Source: Stomatobaculum longum (lineage in GTDB: Bacteria; Bacillota; Clostridia; Lachnospirales; Lachnospiraceae). From it: a DNA stretch of 18,231 bases. The notes under the pieces were generated by a model that was not told where the DNA came from, made no database searches, and saw only the letters and a list, made by a program, of their open reading frames with translations. The stretch is taken from positions 1-18,231 of the forward strand of contig CAJPKN010000022.1 in assembly GCA_905370385.1 (NCBI GenBank). The letters are read 5' to 3'. This document shows, in pieces, positions 1 through 6,904 of the stretch; the first letter of the stretch is position 1, and each line of letters opens with the position of its first letter. The translations under genes and the position numbers were made by a program.

Positions 1-893
1 ACCAGAAGGTCTGCCGCCTCCTCCTCATCCAGCTCAAACTCCGCGTTCCGCATGATGCGGAAGGGATGTGCCGCGAGGATATCGTAATTCAGGAAGAGGG
101 AGCTGATGTTCCGCTCAATAATCTCCTCGAGCAGAATAAAGCTCTTCTCCTCCGCGGGGCGCCCCGTGACCTCGGGCGGAAGTTCCACAAGGCGCGGCAG
201 CACCGAGGGCACCTGCACAATCGCAAAGTCCGGGCGCAGGCCGCCCTTTTTCTTCTTCTCTTCGATGCGGATAAGCGGCTTTACATGCTCCTTTTTCCGT
301 ATCAGCGCCGCAATATTCAGCGTTTTATTCCGAATGAGCGGGAAGGGTCGCGAGGAGTCCACCGCCATCGGTGTGAGCACCGGGTAAATGGTGTCCTTAA
401 AATAGCGGTCCACAAAGTTTTGCTCTTTTTCCGAGAGTTCCTCGTGACTCGAAATGAGGTGTAAGCCCTCCTTTTCGAGCGAGGGAATCACGCTGCGTTT
501 TAAGCTGCGGTACTGGAGGGAGACCATCTCGTGGGTCTCCTCGGAGATCTTCTTTAACTGTTCCGCCGCCGTTAAGCCCGCAATGTCGCGCCGCGTAAAG
601 TCCGCGAGCACCTGCTCCTTTAAGGACGCCACGCGCACCATAAAGAATTCATCCAGATTCGAGCTCACGATGCTTAGGAACTTGAGGCGCTCAAAGAGCG
701 GGATATTCTTATCGCGCGCCTCGTTTAAGACACGCAGGTTAAACTGGAGCCAGGAGAGTTCGCGGCACACGTAGTAGGCCGGATTGTTTAAATCAAGCGT
801 CTTCGCGGTGCCGAGCTTCTCTGTCTTTTTATCCTGCTTCTCTGTTGCTTTCTTATCCTGTTTTTTGTTTTTCTTCTCGTTATCCTTTTTCAT
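1..893 (-). CDS. ppk1: Polyphosphate kinase 1, N-terminal part (cut by left edge)
   Basis: Reading the minus strand from the ATG at 893 gives 297 codons open to the window edge. The family enzyme reversibly polymerises ATP gamma-phosphate into polyphosphate. Seen directly: the N-domain signature RELSWLQFNLRVLNEA (about residues 44-59), the SSNLDEFFMVRV motif (about 77-88), and the PVLTPMAVDSSRPFP stretch that opens the head domain. All three are diagnostic for PPK1. The catalytic histidines and C-terminal domains lie beyond the edge. The first ~27 residues are a Lys/Glu/Asp/Gln-rich extension before the conserved core; no later Met precedes the core, so it seems real. A GGGAG lies about 9 nt upstream. 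The ATG overlaps the ppx stop as ATGA, implying translational coupling with the gene for the opposing enzyme. The identification is very secure. Confidence 0.95.
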   Translation of the reverse strand, partial: MKKDNEKKNKKQDKKATEKQDKKTEKLGTAKTLDLNNPAYYVCRELSWLQFNLRVLNEARDKNIPLFERLKFLSIVSSNLDEFFMVRVASLKEQVLADFTRRDIAGLTAAEQLKKISEETHEMVSLQYRSLKRSVIPSLEKEGLHLISSHEELSEKEQNFVDRYFKDTIYPVLTPMAVDSSRPFPLIRNKTLNIAALIRKKEHVKPLIRIEEKKKKGGLRPDFAIVQVPSVLPRLVELPPEVTGRPAEEKSFILLEEIIERNISSLFLNYDILAAHPFRIMRNAEFELDEEEAADLL

Positions 894-2430
894 ACGACGC
901 CGCTCCCAAGGCTTCTTCTCTGCCGAAACTCCGGACGAATGCCGAATACATTGCTGAACGAGGGGGTACACTGAAGGAAGCTGAGGCGCTCCAAGGTCAT
1001 GTCACCGCCGTAGGCCGTTGTGAAGAGAAGGGTTCCGTCTTCCTTGAGCCGCACGCGATATTCGCCCGCTTTCTGCTTGGCCGAACGGTCCAGCGCACTC
1101 GCGAGCCGTATCATCGCAGCAAACTTAGCCGCCTTAAGCGGCACCTCTCTGCGCTCGAAGACCTCTTCTTCGTTCCGTAAAATCTGTACAATCAGCGCGT
1201 GCTCCGCCTTCGAGAGCCCCACAATCTCGGTCGCGCGGATGATATCCGCACTCGAACCGCTCGCGTTTCCCATGTTGAGATAGCGGCCGCAGTGGTGCAG
1301 GGTCGCGCCGATTTCGAGGAGAATGCGGTCCCGCGCCGTAAAGCCCTGCGCTTTTTTGAGCACATCGAAAATCTGAAGCGCGATCTTCACGGTGCAGGCG
1401 CGGTGCACCGTGCCCTCGCCGTAGCGCGCCGCAATTTCCTGTACGGCGGCCAGGATGTCCGCATCAAAATCGTGTCCGCGGTGCATAAGGGAATTCGCGA
1501 CCGCATACTCCGCGGCGAGGCCGTCAATGAGCCGGGTTCCCGGGAACCAGACCATTTCCGCACCGACGGTTTCCGCCATGCGCTGATAGAGTACCGCCGC
1601 CGGGAGCAACACCCCCGTTGCCGCGGGGTTAATGTCCAGGGTCTCCTCGAGCTCCGCATCGGTGCGTTCCCCACATAACGGTACAGTTCTTCCACCCGCT
1701 GTTTGTCCGCGAAATCCTCGGCCTCCGGGTCCCTGTTCCGCGCCCGCATGATTTTGTCGTAGAGCACGCGAATCGGATCGCCGATTGCAATCATATTTTT
1801 GACCTTGCGCCCCAAAAGGTGCAGGTTTTCGTAAATCTCCAACTCGTGCGCAACGGTCTCCTGCAAAATGCACTCTCTGTCATCCCGCGCGGAATTGAGC
1901 TGCTGCAGGGTGTCGCGAAGCCTGAGCGCGCCGAGACGCAGGTTCTGGGTGCTGCGCATCTTTCCCGCCTCATAGAGGCTCACCTGCATGGAGCCGAAGC
2001 CCACTTCGACGACCGCCGCGCCCTCTTGCACAAGGGTCTCAAAGCGTTCGCCGCAGGCCGCCAGTGCCTTTAAGACAAGCATGCGTTGCTCCGCGTTCGA
2101 AAGTATCTGCACGTCGAGACCGGTGCGGGTCTTAATCTGATCCAGCACAATGGCGCTGTTGGTGGCCTCTCGGAGCGCGGAGGTCGCAATCGCACGGTAG
2201 TCCGTGCAGCGATACTCCGCAATGACGCGCGTAAAATCCTTTAAGACCGCAATCAGCTCCTGTACGAGCGGAAAGCTGATTTCGCCGTCCCGGTAGCTGT
2301 CGGAGCCGAGCGCAATCACGTGGCGGAGGTTGTCCACCAAGCGTATACCGCCCCCGGCGCCGAGTTCGTAAATCCCGAGTTCGATTTCAAATGAACCCAC
2401 ATCGATTGAAGCAAAGCGTTTTAACGCCAT
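890..2430 (-). pseudogene. ppx: Exopolyphosphatase (Ppx/GppA family), broken by a -1 frameshift
   Basis: Two overlapping frames together encode one 513-residue Ppx/GppA protein. The first runs from the ATG at 2430 (AGGAGG 5 nt upstream, overlapping the pheA stop) to a G run at 1669-1672. The second continues from there to the TGA at 890-892. Restoring one G gives ...YRYVGERTDAELEETL..., a smooth join. Seen: ASKHA phosphate-loop SIDVGSFEIELG (residues 8-19), AIATSALREATN (80-91), LSNAEQRML (110-118), EVGFGS (142-147) where the family usually has D-I/V-GGGS, and a C-terminal HD-like domain with H343, LHHCG (378-382) and ASALDRS (445-451). The family removes terminal phosphate from polyphosphate or pppGpp. 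It sits between pheA and ppk1. As written the product truncates after a short out-of-frame tail. This could be a real mutation, phase variation, or a homopolymer sequencing error. Confidence 0.88.
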
Positions 2431-2438
2431 AGTTCCTC

Positions 2439-3299
2439 CTAGAAGCAACCCAGAATGCGAAGGTTCGTGCTGAGGCGCTCCACTTCCCGAAGCGCCCGCT
2501 GTACGGCCGCATCTTCGAGACTGCCGGCGCAATCCAAGAAGAAGCGGTAGGCCCAGCTGATTTCCGGCACGGGGCGCGCCGCGAGGCGGAGCAGGTTAAT
2601 GCCCTCCCCGTAAAGAGCGCCGAGCACATGATAGAGCGCGCCGGCCTCATGCTTGGTCTCCATCATGAGACTCACGGTCTTTGCGCCTTCCAAATACAGT
2701 TTTTCCTTCCCGATGACCAAGAAGCGGGTCGTATTCTCCGCGCGGTAATTGAGCGCCGGAATCAACACCTTGAGGCCGTAAATCTGTCCCGCGTACGCGG
2801 AGGCAACGGCTGCCGTATCCCGCTTTCCCATGGCCTGCACAAGCTGGGCCGCTACCGCGGTGTTTGAGACCGCGACGGCCTCGATCTCCGGGTGTTCCTC
2901 GAAAAACTGCGCGCATTGCTTTAGCCCCTGCGGATGCGAGTAAACGGTCCTGATCTCCGAGAGTTCCGTGCCCGCCGCGGCGAGGAGCGCGTGTTTCACC
3001 GGCAAGAGATACTCCCCGACCACAGAGACCTCGCGCTTTGCGAGGGCATCGTAACTGTCCGCGACACTGCCCGCCGTCGAATTTTCAATCGGGATTACGG
3101 CATAGTCGCCCGTGCCCTCATCGACCGCGCGTACCGCCGCATCAAAGCTCTTGACATGCGAAAAGCTCGCCTCCTCATAGTCCCGAAAGACCTGTACGGC
3201 GGCGAGGTTGCTGTAAGCGCCCTCCAGGCCCTGGTATACAATGCGTGCCGCGTGCGGAAGCCGCTTCTCGCGTCGGTACCCGAATGTTTCCCCGCTCAT
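2439..3299 (-). CDS. pheA: Prephenate dehydratase (monofunctional)
   Basis: 286 residues. It converts prephenate to phenylpyruvate, the committed step to phenylalanine, in the cytoplasm. Seen: the start of the dehydratase fold VYQGLEGAYSNLAA (21-34), PIENSTAGSV (70-79), SHPQGLKQC (121-129), SNTAVAA (145-151) and the catalytic ENTTRFLVIG (188-197). A C-terminal ACT domain spans about 207-281. Its ligand motifs are GALY (220-223) and AARP (240-243); the second departs from the usual ESRP, which may weaken Phe feedback inhibition (inference). There is no chorismate mutase domain; only ~18 basic residues precede the dehydratase fold, unlike the fused P-protein. The ATG at 3299 overlaps the plsC TGA by 4 bp, and an AGGAG lies 11 nt upstream. 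The stop overlaps the ppx ribosome binding site. Confidence 0.95.
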   Translation of the reverse strand: MSGETFGYRREKRLPHAARIVYQGLEGAYSNLAAVQVFRDYEEASFSHVKSFDAAVRAVDEGTGDYAVIPIENSTAGSVADSYDALAKREVSVVGEYLLPVKHALLAAAGTELSEIRTVYSHPQGLKQCAQFFEEHPEIEAVAVSNTAVAAQLVQAMGKRDTAAVASAYAGQIYGLKVLIPALNYRAENTTRFLVIGKEKLYLEGAKTVSLMMETKHEAGALYHVLGALYGEGINLLRLAARPVPEISWAYRFFLDCAGSLEDAAVQRALREVERLSTNLRILGCF

Positions 3300-4045
3300 G
3301 CGCGCCGCTGCTCCTCTTCCCGAAGCATGGCCCGAATGCGCTCTGCGGTGTAGACACCGGTCTTTTTCTTCATCTCCGGCGGCAGCTCGGATGCGCGGAA
3401 GGGCTTTCCGAACGCAATCGTGACATCACTCGGGTGCACGGCCGGAAAGTGGTTCTCAAGCACATCGTCCGCGCCGTAGATGGCAACCGGAACAATGTAG
3501 GCGTTCGCGCGCTCCGCAATCTTGAAACTGCCCTCGTGGAAGGGGCGCATTGCGGTCCGGTCCGGATCTTTCGTGCGGCTGCCCTCCGGGAATACCCAAA
3601 TGGAGGTTCCGTTTTTCACGAGTTCCGTGCAGGTCTTAATGGTCTCCATGCCCTTACGGATGTCTTTCCGATCCAGAAACTGGCAGTTCAGAAGCTGCAT
3701 CCAGCGGCGAAGCGAGGGCACGCGGTACAGGCCGTCCTTTGCGAGGAAGCCCGTCTGCACCGGGAGTATCGGATAGGAGCAGATGATATCAAAATAGCTT
3801 CTGTGGTTGCCGATGAACAGAACACCTTCGTCCCGGGGTATGTTCTCCAGTCCCAGCACCGTCAGTTTATGATTGCCCAGCGCGGTTTTCGTGATGACGC
3901 CGAGTATCCAGGCTCCGTACCGCTGCCCCAGTTCCGCGGCCCGCTTCGGATTCACCTTTTTGTAAATCCAGAGCGCAAGCAGAACCGGAAGTCCCAGCAC
4001 CAAAAACAGAAAAATTTCAAGAAGGCAAACGCCTGTCCGTATCAT
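3296..4045 (-). CDS. plsC: 1-acyl-sn-glycerol-3-phosphate acyltransferase (PlsC family)
   Basis: 249 residues. It transfers an acyl chain to lysophosphatidate, making phosphatidate at the inner face of the membrane. Seen: an N-terminal membrane segment (about 8-27), the catalytic NHRSYFD block (80-86, the NHx4D motif), FLDRKD (123-128), the phosphate-binding FPEGSRTKD (152-160) and VPVAIYG (185-191). These are the family's acyltransferase motifs in the expected order. The start at 4045 has AAGGAG 7 nt upstream. The frame stays open to 4189, but that extension crosses the predicted promoter and the clpB terminator and encodes nothing family-like. It is the first gene of the plsC-pheA-ppx-ppk1 operon. 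The exact acyl acceptor cannot be read from sequence. Confidence 0.93.
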   Translation of the reverse strand: MIRTGVCLLEIFLFLVLGLPVLLALWIYKKVNPKRAAELGQRYGAWILGVITKTALGNHKLTVLGLENIPRDEGVLFIGNHRSYFDIICSYPILPVQTGFLAKDGLYRVPSLRRWMQLLNCQFLDRKDIRKGMETIKTCTELVKNGTSIWVFPEGSRTKDPDRTAMRPFHEGSFKIAERANAYIVPVAIYGADDVLENHFPAVHPSDVTIAFGKPFRASELPPEMKKKTGVYTAERIRAMLREEEQRRA

Positions 4046-4082
4046 ATCGTAACTCCTTCCCTCAATGGGTAATCTTGTGTTC

Positions 4083-4111
4083 ATTTTACCACATTGTGCG
4101 TGAATTGACGA
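4083..4111 (-). promoter_or_regulatory. Predicted sigma-A promoter of plsC operon
   Basis: On the minus strand TCGTCA (-35, 4111-4106) is followed after 17 nt by TAAAAT (-10, 4088-4083), preceded by TGG, which makes an extended -10. The expected start is near 4076, about 30 nt before the plsC ATG. It lies just downstream of the clpB terminator, so the operon needs a promoter here. The -35 is only 4/6 consensus. Confidence 0.55.
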
Positions 4112-4123
4112 TACGGAGCCCCC

Positions 4124-4172
4124 GGCACAAAAAAAGAAGCGGCAGCCAAGCTGCCGCTTCTTTTTTTGTGCC
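4124..4172 (-). terminator. Intrinsic terminator after clpB
   Basis: A perfect 22-bp inverted repeat with a 5-nt loop (4146-4150). The GC-rich inner stem GAAGCGGCAG/CTGCCGCTTC is flanked by A7/T7 tracts and closed by GGCAC/GTGCC. It starts 22 nt after the clpB stop. The symmetric A and T tracts make it usable in both directions, but clpB is the only transcript that reaches it. Confidence 0.92.
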
Positions 4173-4194
4173 GCTGCGGTGCGAACCACAGCGC

Positions 4195-6795
4195 TCAGGC
4201 CTTGACTTCCGCCTTTAAGCCGCCCTCTTTTTCGTCGAAGTCCATGCGAATCACAGAGCCCTTGCGAAGACCGCTGTCGCTGCTCAAAATGAGCTTTGCA
4301 GCCTGCGTCTCGACATGCTTCTGCAGGAAACGCTTTAGAGGTCTCGCACCGAAAGCAGGGTCGTAACCCTCGTCCGCGATGTACTGCTTTGCCGCCGGCG
4401 TGAGCTCAATGGAGAGCTCCTGATCCGCGAGGCGACGGTTGGTCTCCTCGAGCAGAAGGTCCACGATGCCGCCGATGTTCTGCCGGGTCAGCGGCTTGAA
4501 CATGATGATTTCATCCAGTCGATTCAGGAACTCGGGGCGGAAGTGTGCCCGGACTTCCGCATCGACCGCAGCCGCCGCTTCGGGCTTAACTTCGCCCTGC
4601 TCGTCGATGCCGTCCAGGAGATACTGAGAGCCCAGGTTGCTCGTCATGATGATAATGGTGTTCTTAAAGTCCACGGTCTTTCCGAGCGAATCGGTGATAC
4701 GGCCGTCGTCGAGCACCTGGAGGAGCACGTTAAATACATCCGGATGCGCTTTCTCGACCTCGTCAAAGAGCACCACGGAATAGGGCTTTCTTCTGACTGC
4801 CTCGGTCAGCTGACCGCCCTCGTCGTAGCCCACATAGCCCGGAGGCGCTCCGATTAAGCGCGACACGGAGAACTTCTCCATGTACTCCGACATGTCGAGC
4901 CGCACCATAGCGCTCTCATCGTCAAAGAGCGCCGCCGCGAGGCTCTTCGCGAGCTCGGTCTTACCGACACCGGTCGGTCCGAGGAAGAGGAAGGAGCCGA
5001 TGGGCTTCGAGGGATCCTTGATGCCCGCCTTGCTTCTCTGAATGGCCTCCGCGACCTTCTGCACCGCCTCATCCTGACCCACGACCCGCTGATGCAGGGT
5101 GTCGTCCAGGTGAAGGGTCTTATTCTTTTCCGACTCGGTGAGCTTAGTCACCGGGATATTGGTCCAGCGGGAGATGATCTTTGCAATCTCGTTCTCCGTG
5201 ACTGCCTCATGCACAAGCGTAAATTCCTGCCCCTGCACCTTGGCCTCCTCCTCTTCGAGCTGCTTTTTAAGCTCCGGGAGCTTGCCGTACTGGAGCTCGG
5301 CCGCCTTATTGAGGTCATAGCTCTGCTGTGCACTCTGAATCTCGCGGTTCGTGTCCTCGATCTGCTGGCGAATCTCCGCAAGCTTCGAGACGCTCGCCTT
5401 TTCGTTTTCCCACTTTGCCTTCGCCTCGGCAAAGGCTTCCTTCTTCTCCGCAAGCTCCTTCTCGATGGCCGCAAGTCTCTCCTTCGAGAGATTGTCGGTC
5501 TCCTTCCTGAGTGCCGTCGCCTCGATTTCAAGCTGCATGCGGCGGCGGTTCATCTCATCCAGCTCCGCCGGAAGGGAGTCGAGCTCGGTCTTAATCATTG
5601 CGCAGGCTTCATCGACCAGGTCGATGGCCTTGTCGGGCAGGAAGCGGTCGGTGATATAGCGGTCCGAAAGCACGGCCGCGCTGACCAGTGCGCCGTCCTG
5701 AATTTTCACGTGGTGGTAGTTCTCGTAGCGCTCCTTTAAACCGCGGAGGATTGAAACCGTATCTTCCACGGTCGGCTGGTCCACGAGGATAGGCTGAAAA
5801 CGCCGCTCAAGCGCCGGGTCCTTCTCGATGTACTTCCGGTACTCGTCGAGGGTCGTCGCGCCGATGCAGTGCAGCTCGCCGCGTGCCAGCATGGGCTTTA
5901 ACATATTGCCGGCGTCCATGCTGCCCTCGGAAGCGCCCGCGCCCACAATGGTGTGGAGCTCATCGATGAAGAGGATCACCTCGCCCTCGCTCTTCTTGAC
6001 TTCCTCGAGCACGGCCTTCAATCTCTCCTCGAACTCGCCGCGGTACTTGGCACCCGCGACCAGAGAGCCCATGTCGAGCGCAAAGAGACGCTTGTCCTTG
6101 AGTCCCTCGGGCACGTCGCCGCGAACAATGCGCTGTGCAAGTCCCTCGACGACCGCCGTCTTACCGACGCCGGGCTCACCGATTAAAACCGGGTTATTCT
6201 TGGTCTTACGGCTCAGGATTCGAACCGCGTTCCGAATCTCCTCGTCGCGGCCGATGACGGGATCGAGTTTTTGATCCCGCGCGCGCTCCACCAAATCGTA
6301 GCCGTATTTATTCAGCGTGTCGTAAGTCGCCTCGGGGTTATCCGAGGTGACGCGCTGATTGCCGCGCACCGTGGAGAGCGCCTGCAAAAACTTCTCGCGG
6401 CTGATGCCGTAAACCCGGAAGAGTTCCTTGATGGCGCGGTTCGGATGCGCGAGCATACTGAGGAAGAGATGCTCCACGGAGACATAGTCGTCTCCCATGG
6501 CCTTGGCCTCATCCTCCGCGCCGTTCAAGGCGCGGTTTAACTCCGCACTCACATACTCCTGACCGCCGCCGCTCACCTTCGGGAGCTTCTGAATCAGCCC
6601 CTCCGCTTCGTTGATAAATGCTTCTTTTTGTATCCCCATCTTTGCGATGAGACTTGCAATCAGAGAGTCCGAAATACCGAGCAGCGCGCCGAGCAGATGC
6701 TCTTCGTCAATCTGCTGGTTGCCGTTCTGTACCGCCAGCTTCTCCGCTGCCGCAATCGCCTCCTGGGATTTTTGCGTAAACTTACTGATGTTCAT
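4195..6795 (-). CDS. clpB: ATP-dependent disaggregase ClpB
   Basis: 866 residues, the usual full length. A hexameric AAA+ cytoplasmic chaperone that, with DnaK, pulls polypeptides out of heat-damaged aggregates. Seen in order: N-terminal Clp repeats ([14 protein letters not shown]...; about 1-145), first nucleotide-binding domain with GEPGVGKT and [10 protein letters not shown], a long charged coiled-coil M-domain (about 395-525) that separates ClpB from ClpA/ClpX, second domain with [24 protein letters not shown], the pore loop in GAPPGYVGY, and the C-terminal GARPLKR sensor-2 region. No IGF/IGL ClpP-binding loop was noticed. The start at 6795 is chosen for GAGGTG about 6 nt upstream and for the conserved N-terminus. 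The 7-codon longer frame has no such site. Control by HrcA is indicated by CIRCE upstream. Confidence 0.98.
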   Translation of the reverse strand: MNISKFTQKSQEAIAAAEKLAVQNGNQQIDEEHLLGALLGISDSLIASLIAKMGIQKEAFINEAEGLIQKLPKVSGGGQEYVSAELNRALNGAEDEAKAMGDDYVSVEHLFLSMLAHPNRAIKELFRVYGISREKFLQALSTVRGNQRVTSDNPEATYDTLNKYGYDLVERARDQKLDPVIGRDEEIRNAVRILSRKTKNNPVLIGEPGVGKTAVVEGLAQRIVRGDVPEGLKDKRLFALDMGSLVAGAKYRGEFEERLKAVLEEVKKSEGEVILFIDELHTIVGAGASEGSMDAGNMLKPMLARGELHCIGATTLDEYRKYIEKDPALERRFQPILVDQPTVEDTVSILRGLKERYENYHHVKIQDGALVSAAVLSDRYITDRFLPDKAIDLVDEACAMIKTELDSLPAELDEMNRRRMQLEIEATALRKETDNLSKERLAAIEKELAEKKEAFAEAKAKWENEKASVSKLAEIRQQIEDTNREIQSAQQSYDLNKAAELQYGKLPELKKQLEEEEAKVQGQEFTLVHEAVTENEIAKIISRWTNIPVTKLTESEKNKTLHLDDTLHQRVVGQDEAVQKVAEAIQRSKAGIKDPSKPIGSFLFLGPTGVGKTELAKSLAAALFDDESAMVRLDMSEYMEKFSVSRLIGAPPGYVGYDEGGQLTEAVRRKPYSVVLFDEVEKAHPDVFNVLLQVLDDGRITDSLGKTVDFKNTIIIMTSNLGSQYLLDGIDEQGEVKPEAAAAVDAEVRAHFRPEFLNRLDEIIMFKPLTRQNIGGIVDLLLEETNRRLADQELSIELTPAAKQYIADEGYDPAFGARPLKRFLQKHVETQAAKLILSSDSGLRKGSVIRMDFDEKEGGLKAEVKA

Positions 6796-6856
6796 GCACT
6801 TCACCTCGCTTTGCAAGATTGCTATACTTGATATATAACACTCTTAAGATGTACCC

Positions 6857-6885
6857 AGTATAGCAGCCGTTATTAGCACTGTCAA
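6857..6885 (-). promoter_or_regulatory. Strong sigma-A promoter of clpB
   Basis: TTGACA (6885-6880) and TATACT (6862-6857) on the minus strand are separated by exactly 17 nt. The -35 is a perfect match and lies partly inside the CIRCE operator, so bound repressor would block RNA polymerase. The predicted start is near 6850, about 55 nt before the clpB ATG. Confidence 0.88.
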
Positions 6886-6899
6886 TAGATGAGTGCTAA
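6873..6899. promoter_or_regulatory. CIRCE operator (HrcA binding site)
   Basis: TTAGCACTG, 9 nt, GAGTGCTAA. This matches the CIRCE consensus TTAGCACTC-N9-GAGTGCTAA except for one inner base (G for C at 6881). An extra A-T pair extends the repeat to 6872-6900. HrcA is the known repressor of CIRCE in Firmicutes; hrcA itself is not in the window. No CtsR heptad repeat was seen. Confidence 0.93.
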
Positions 6900-6904
6900 T
6901 TTTT

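Noticed and set aside
66..774. Plus-strand open frames at the left end
   Set aside because: They are antisense to ppk1, whose minus-strand frame has unmistakable family motifs across the same bases.
1669..1672. Programmed -1 frameshift as the normal mode of ppx expression
   Set aside because: The site is not a canonical X-XXY-YYZ heptamer (the A-site codon would mismatch) and I saw no clear stimulatory structure; single-base loss is simpler.
4046..4189. Longer PlsC start at 4189 or 4084
   Set aside because: The extension runs through the clpB terminator and the predicted plsC promoter and encodes no family sequence; 4045 has a good AAGGAG.
5092..5739. Long plus-strand frame of 215 codons inside clpB
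   Set aside because: Antisense shadow of the clpB coiled-coil region; Leu/Arg-rich as expected from reverse-complemented Glu/Lys codons, with no ribosome binding site evidence.
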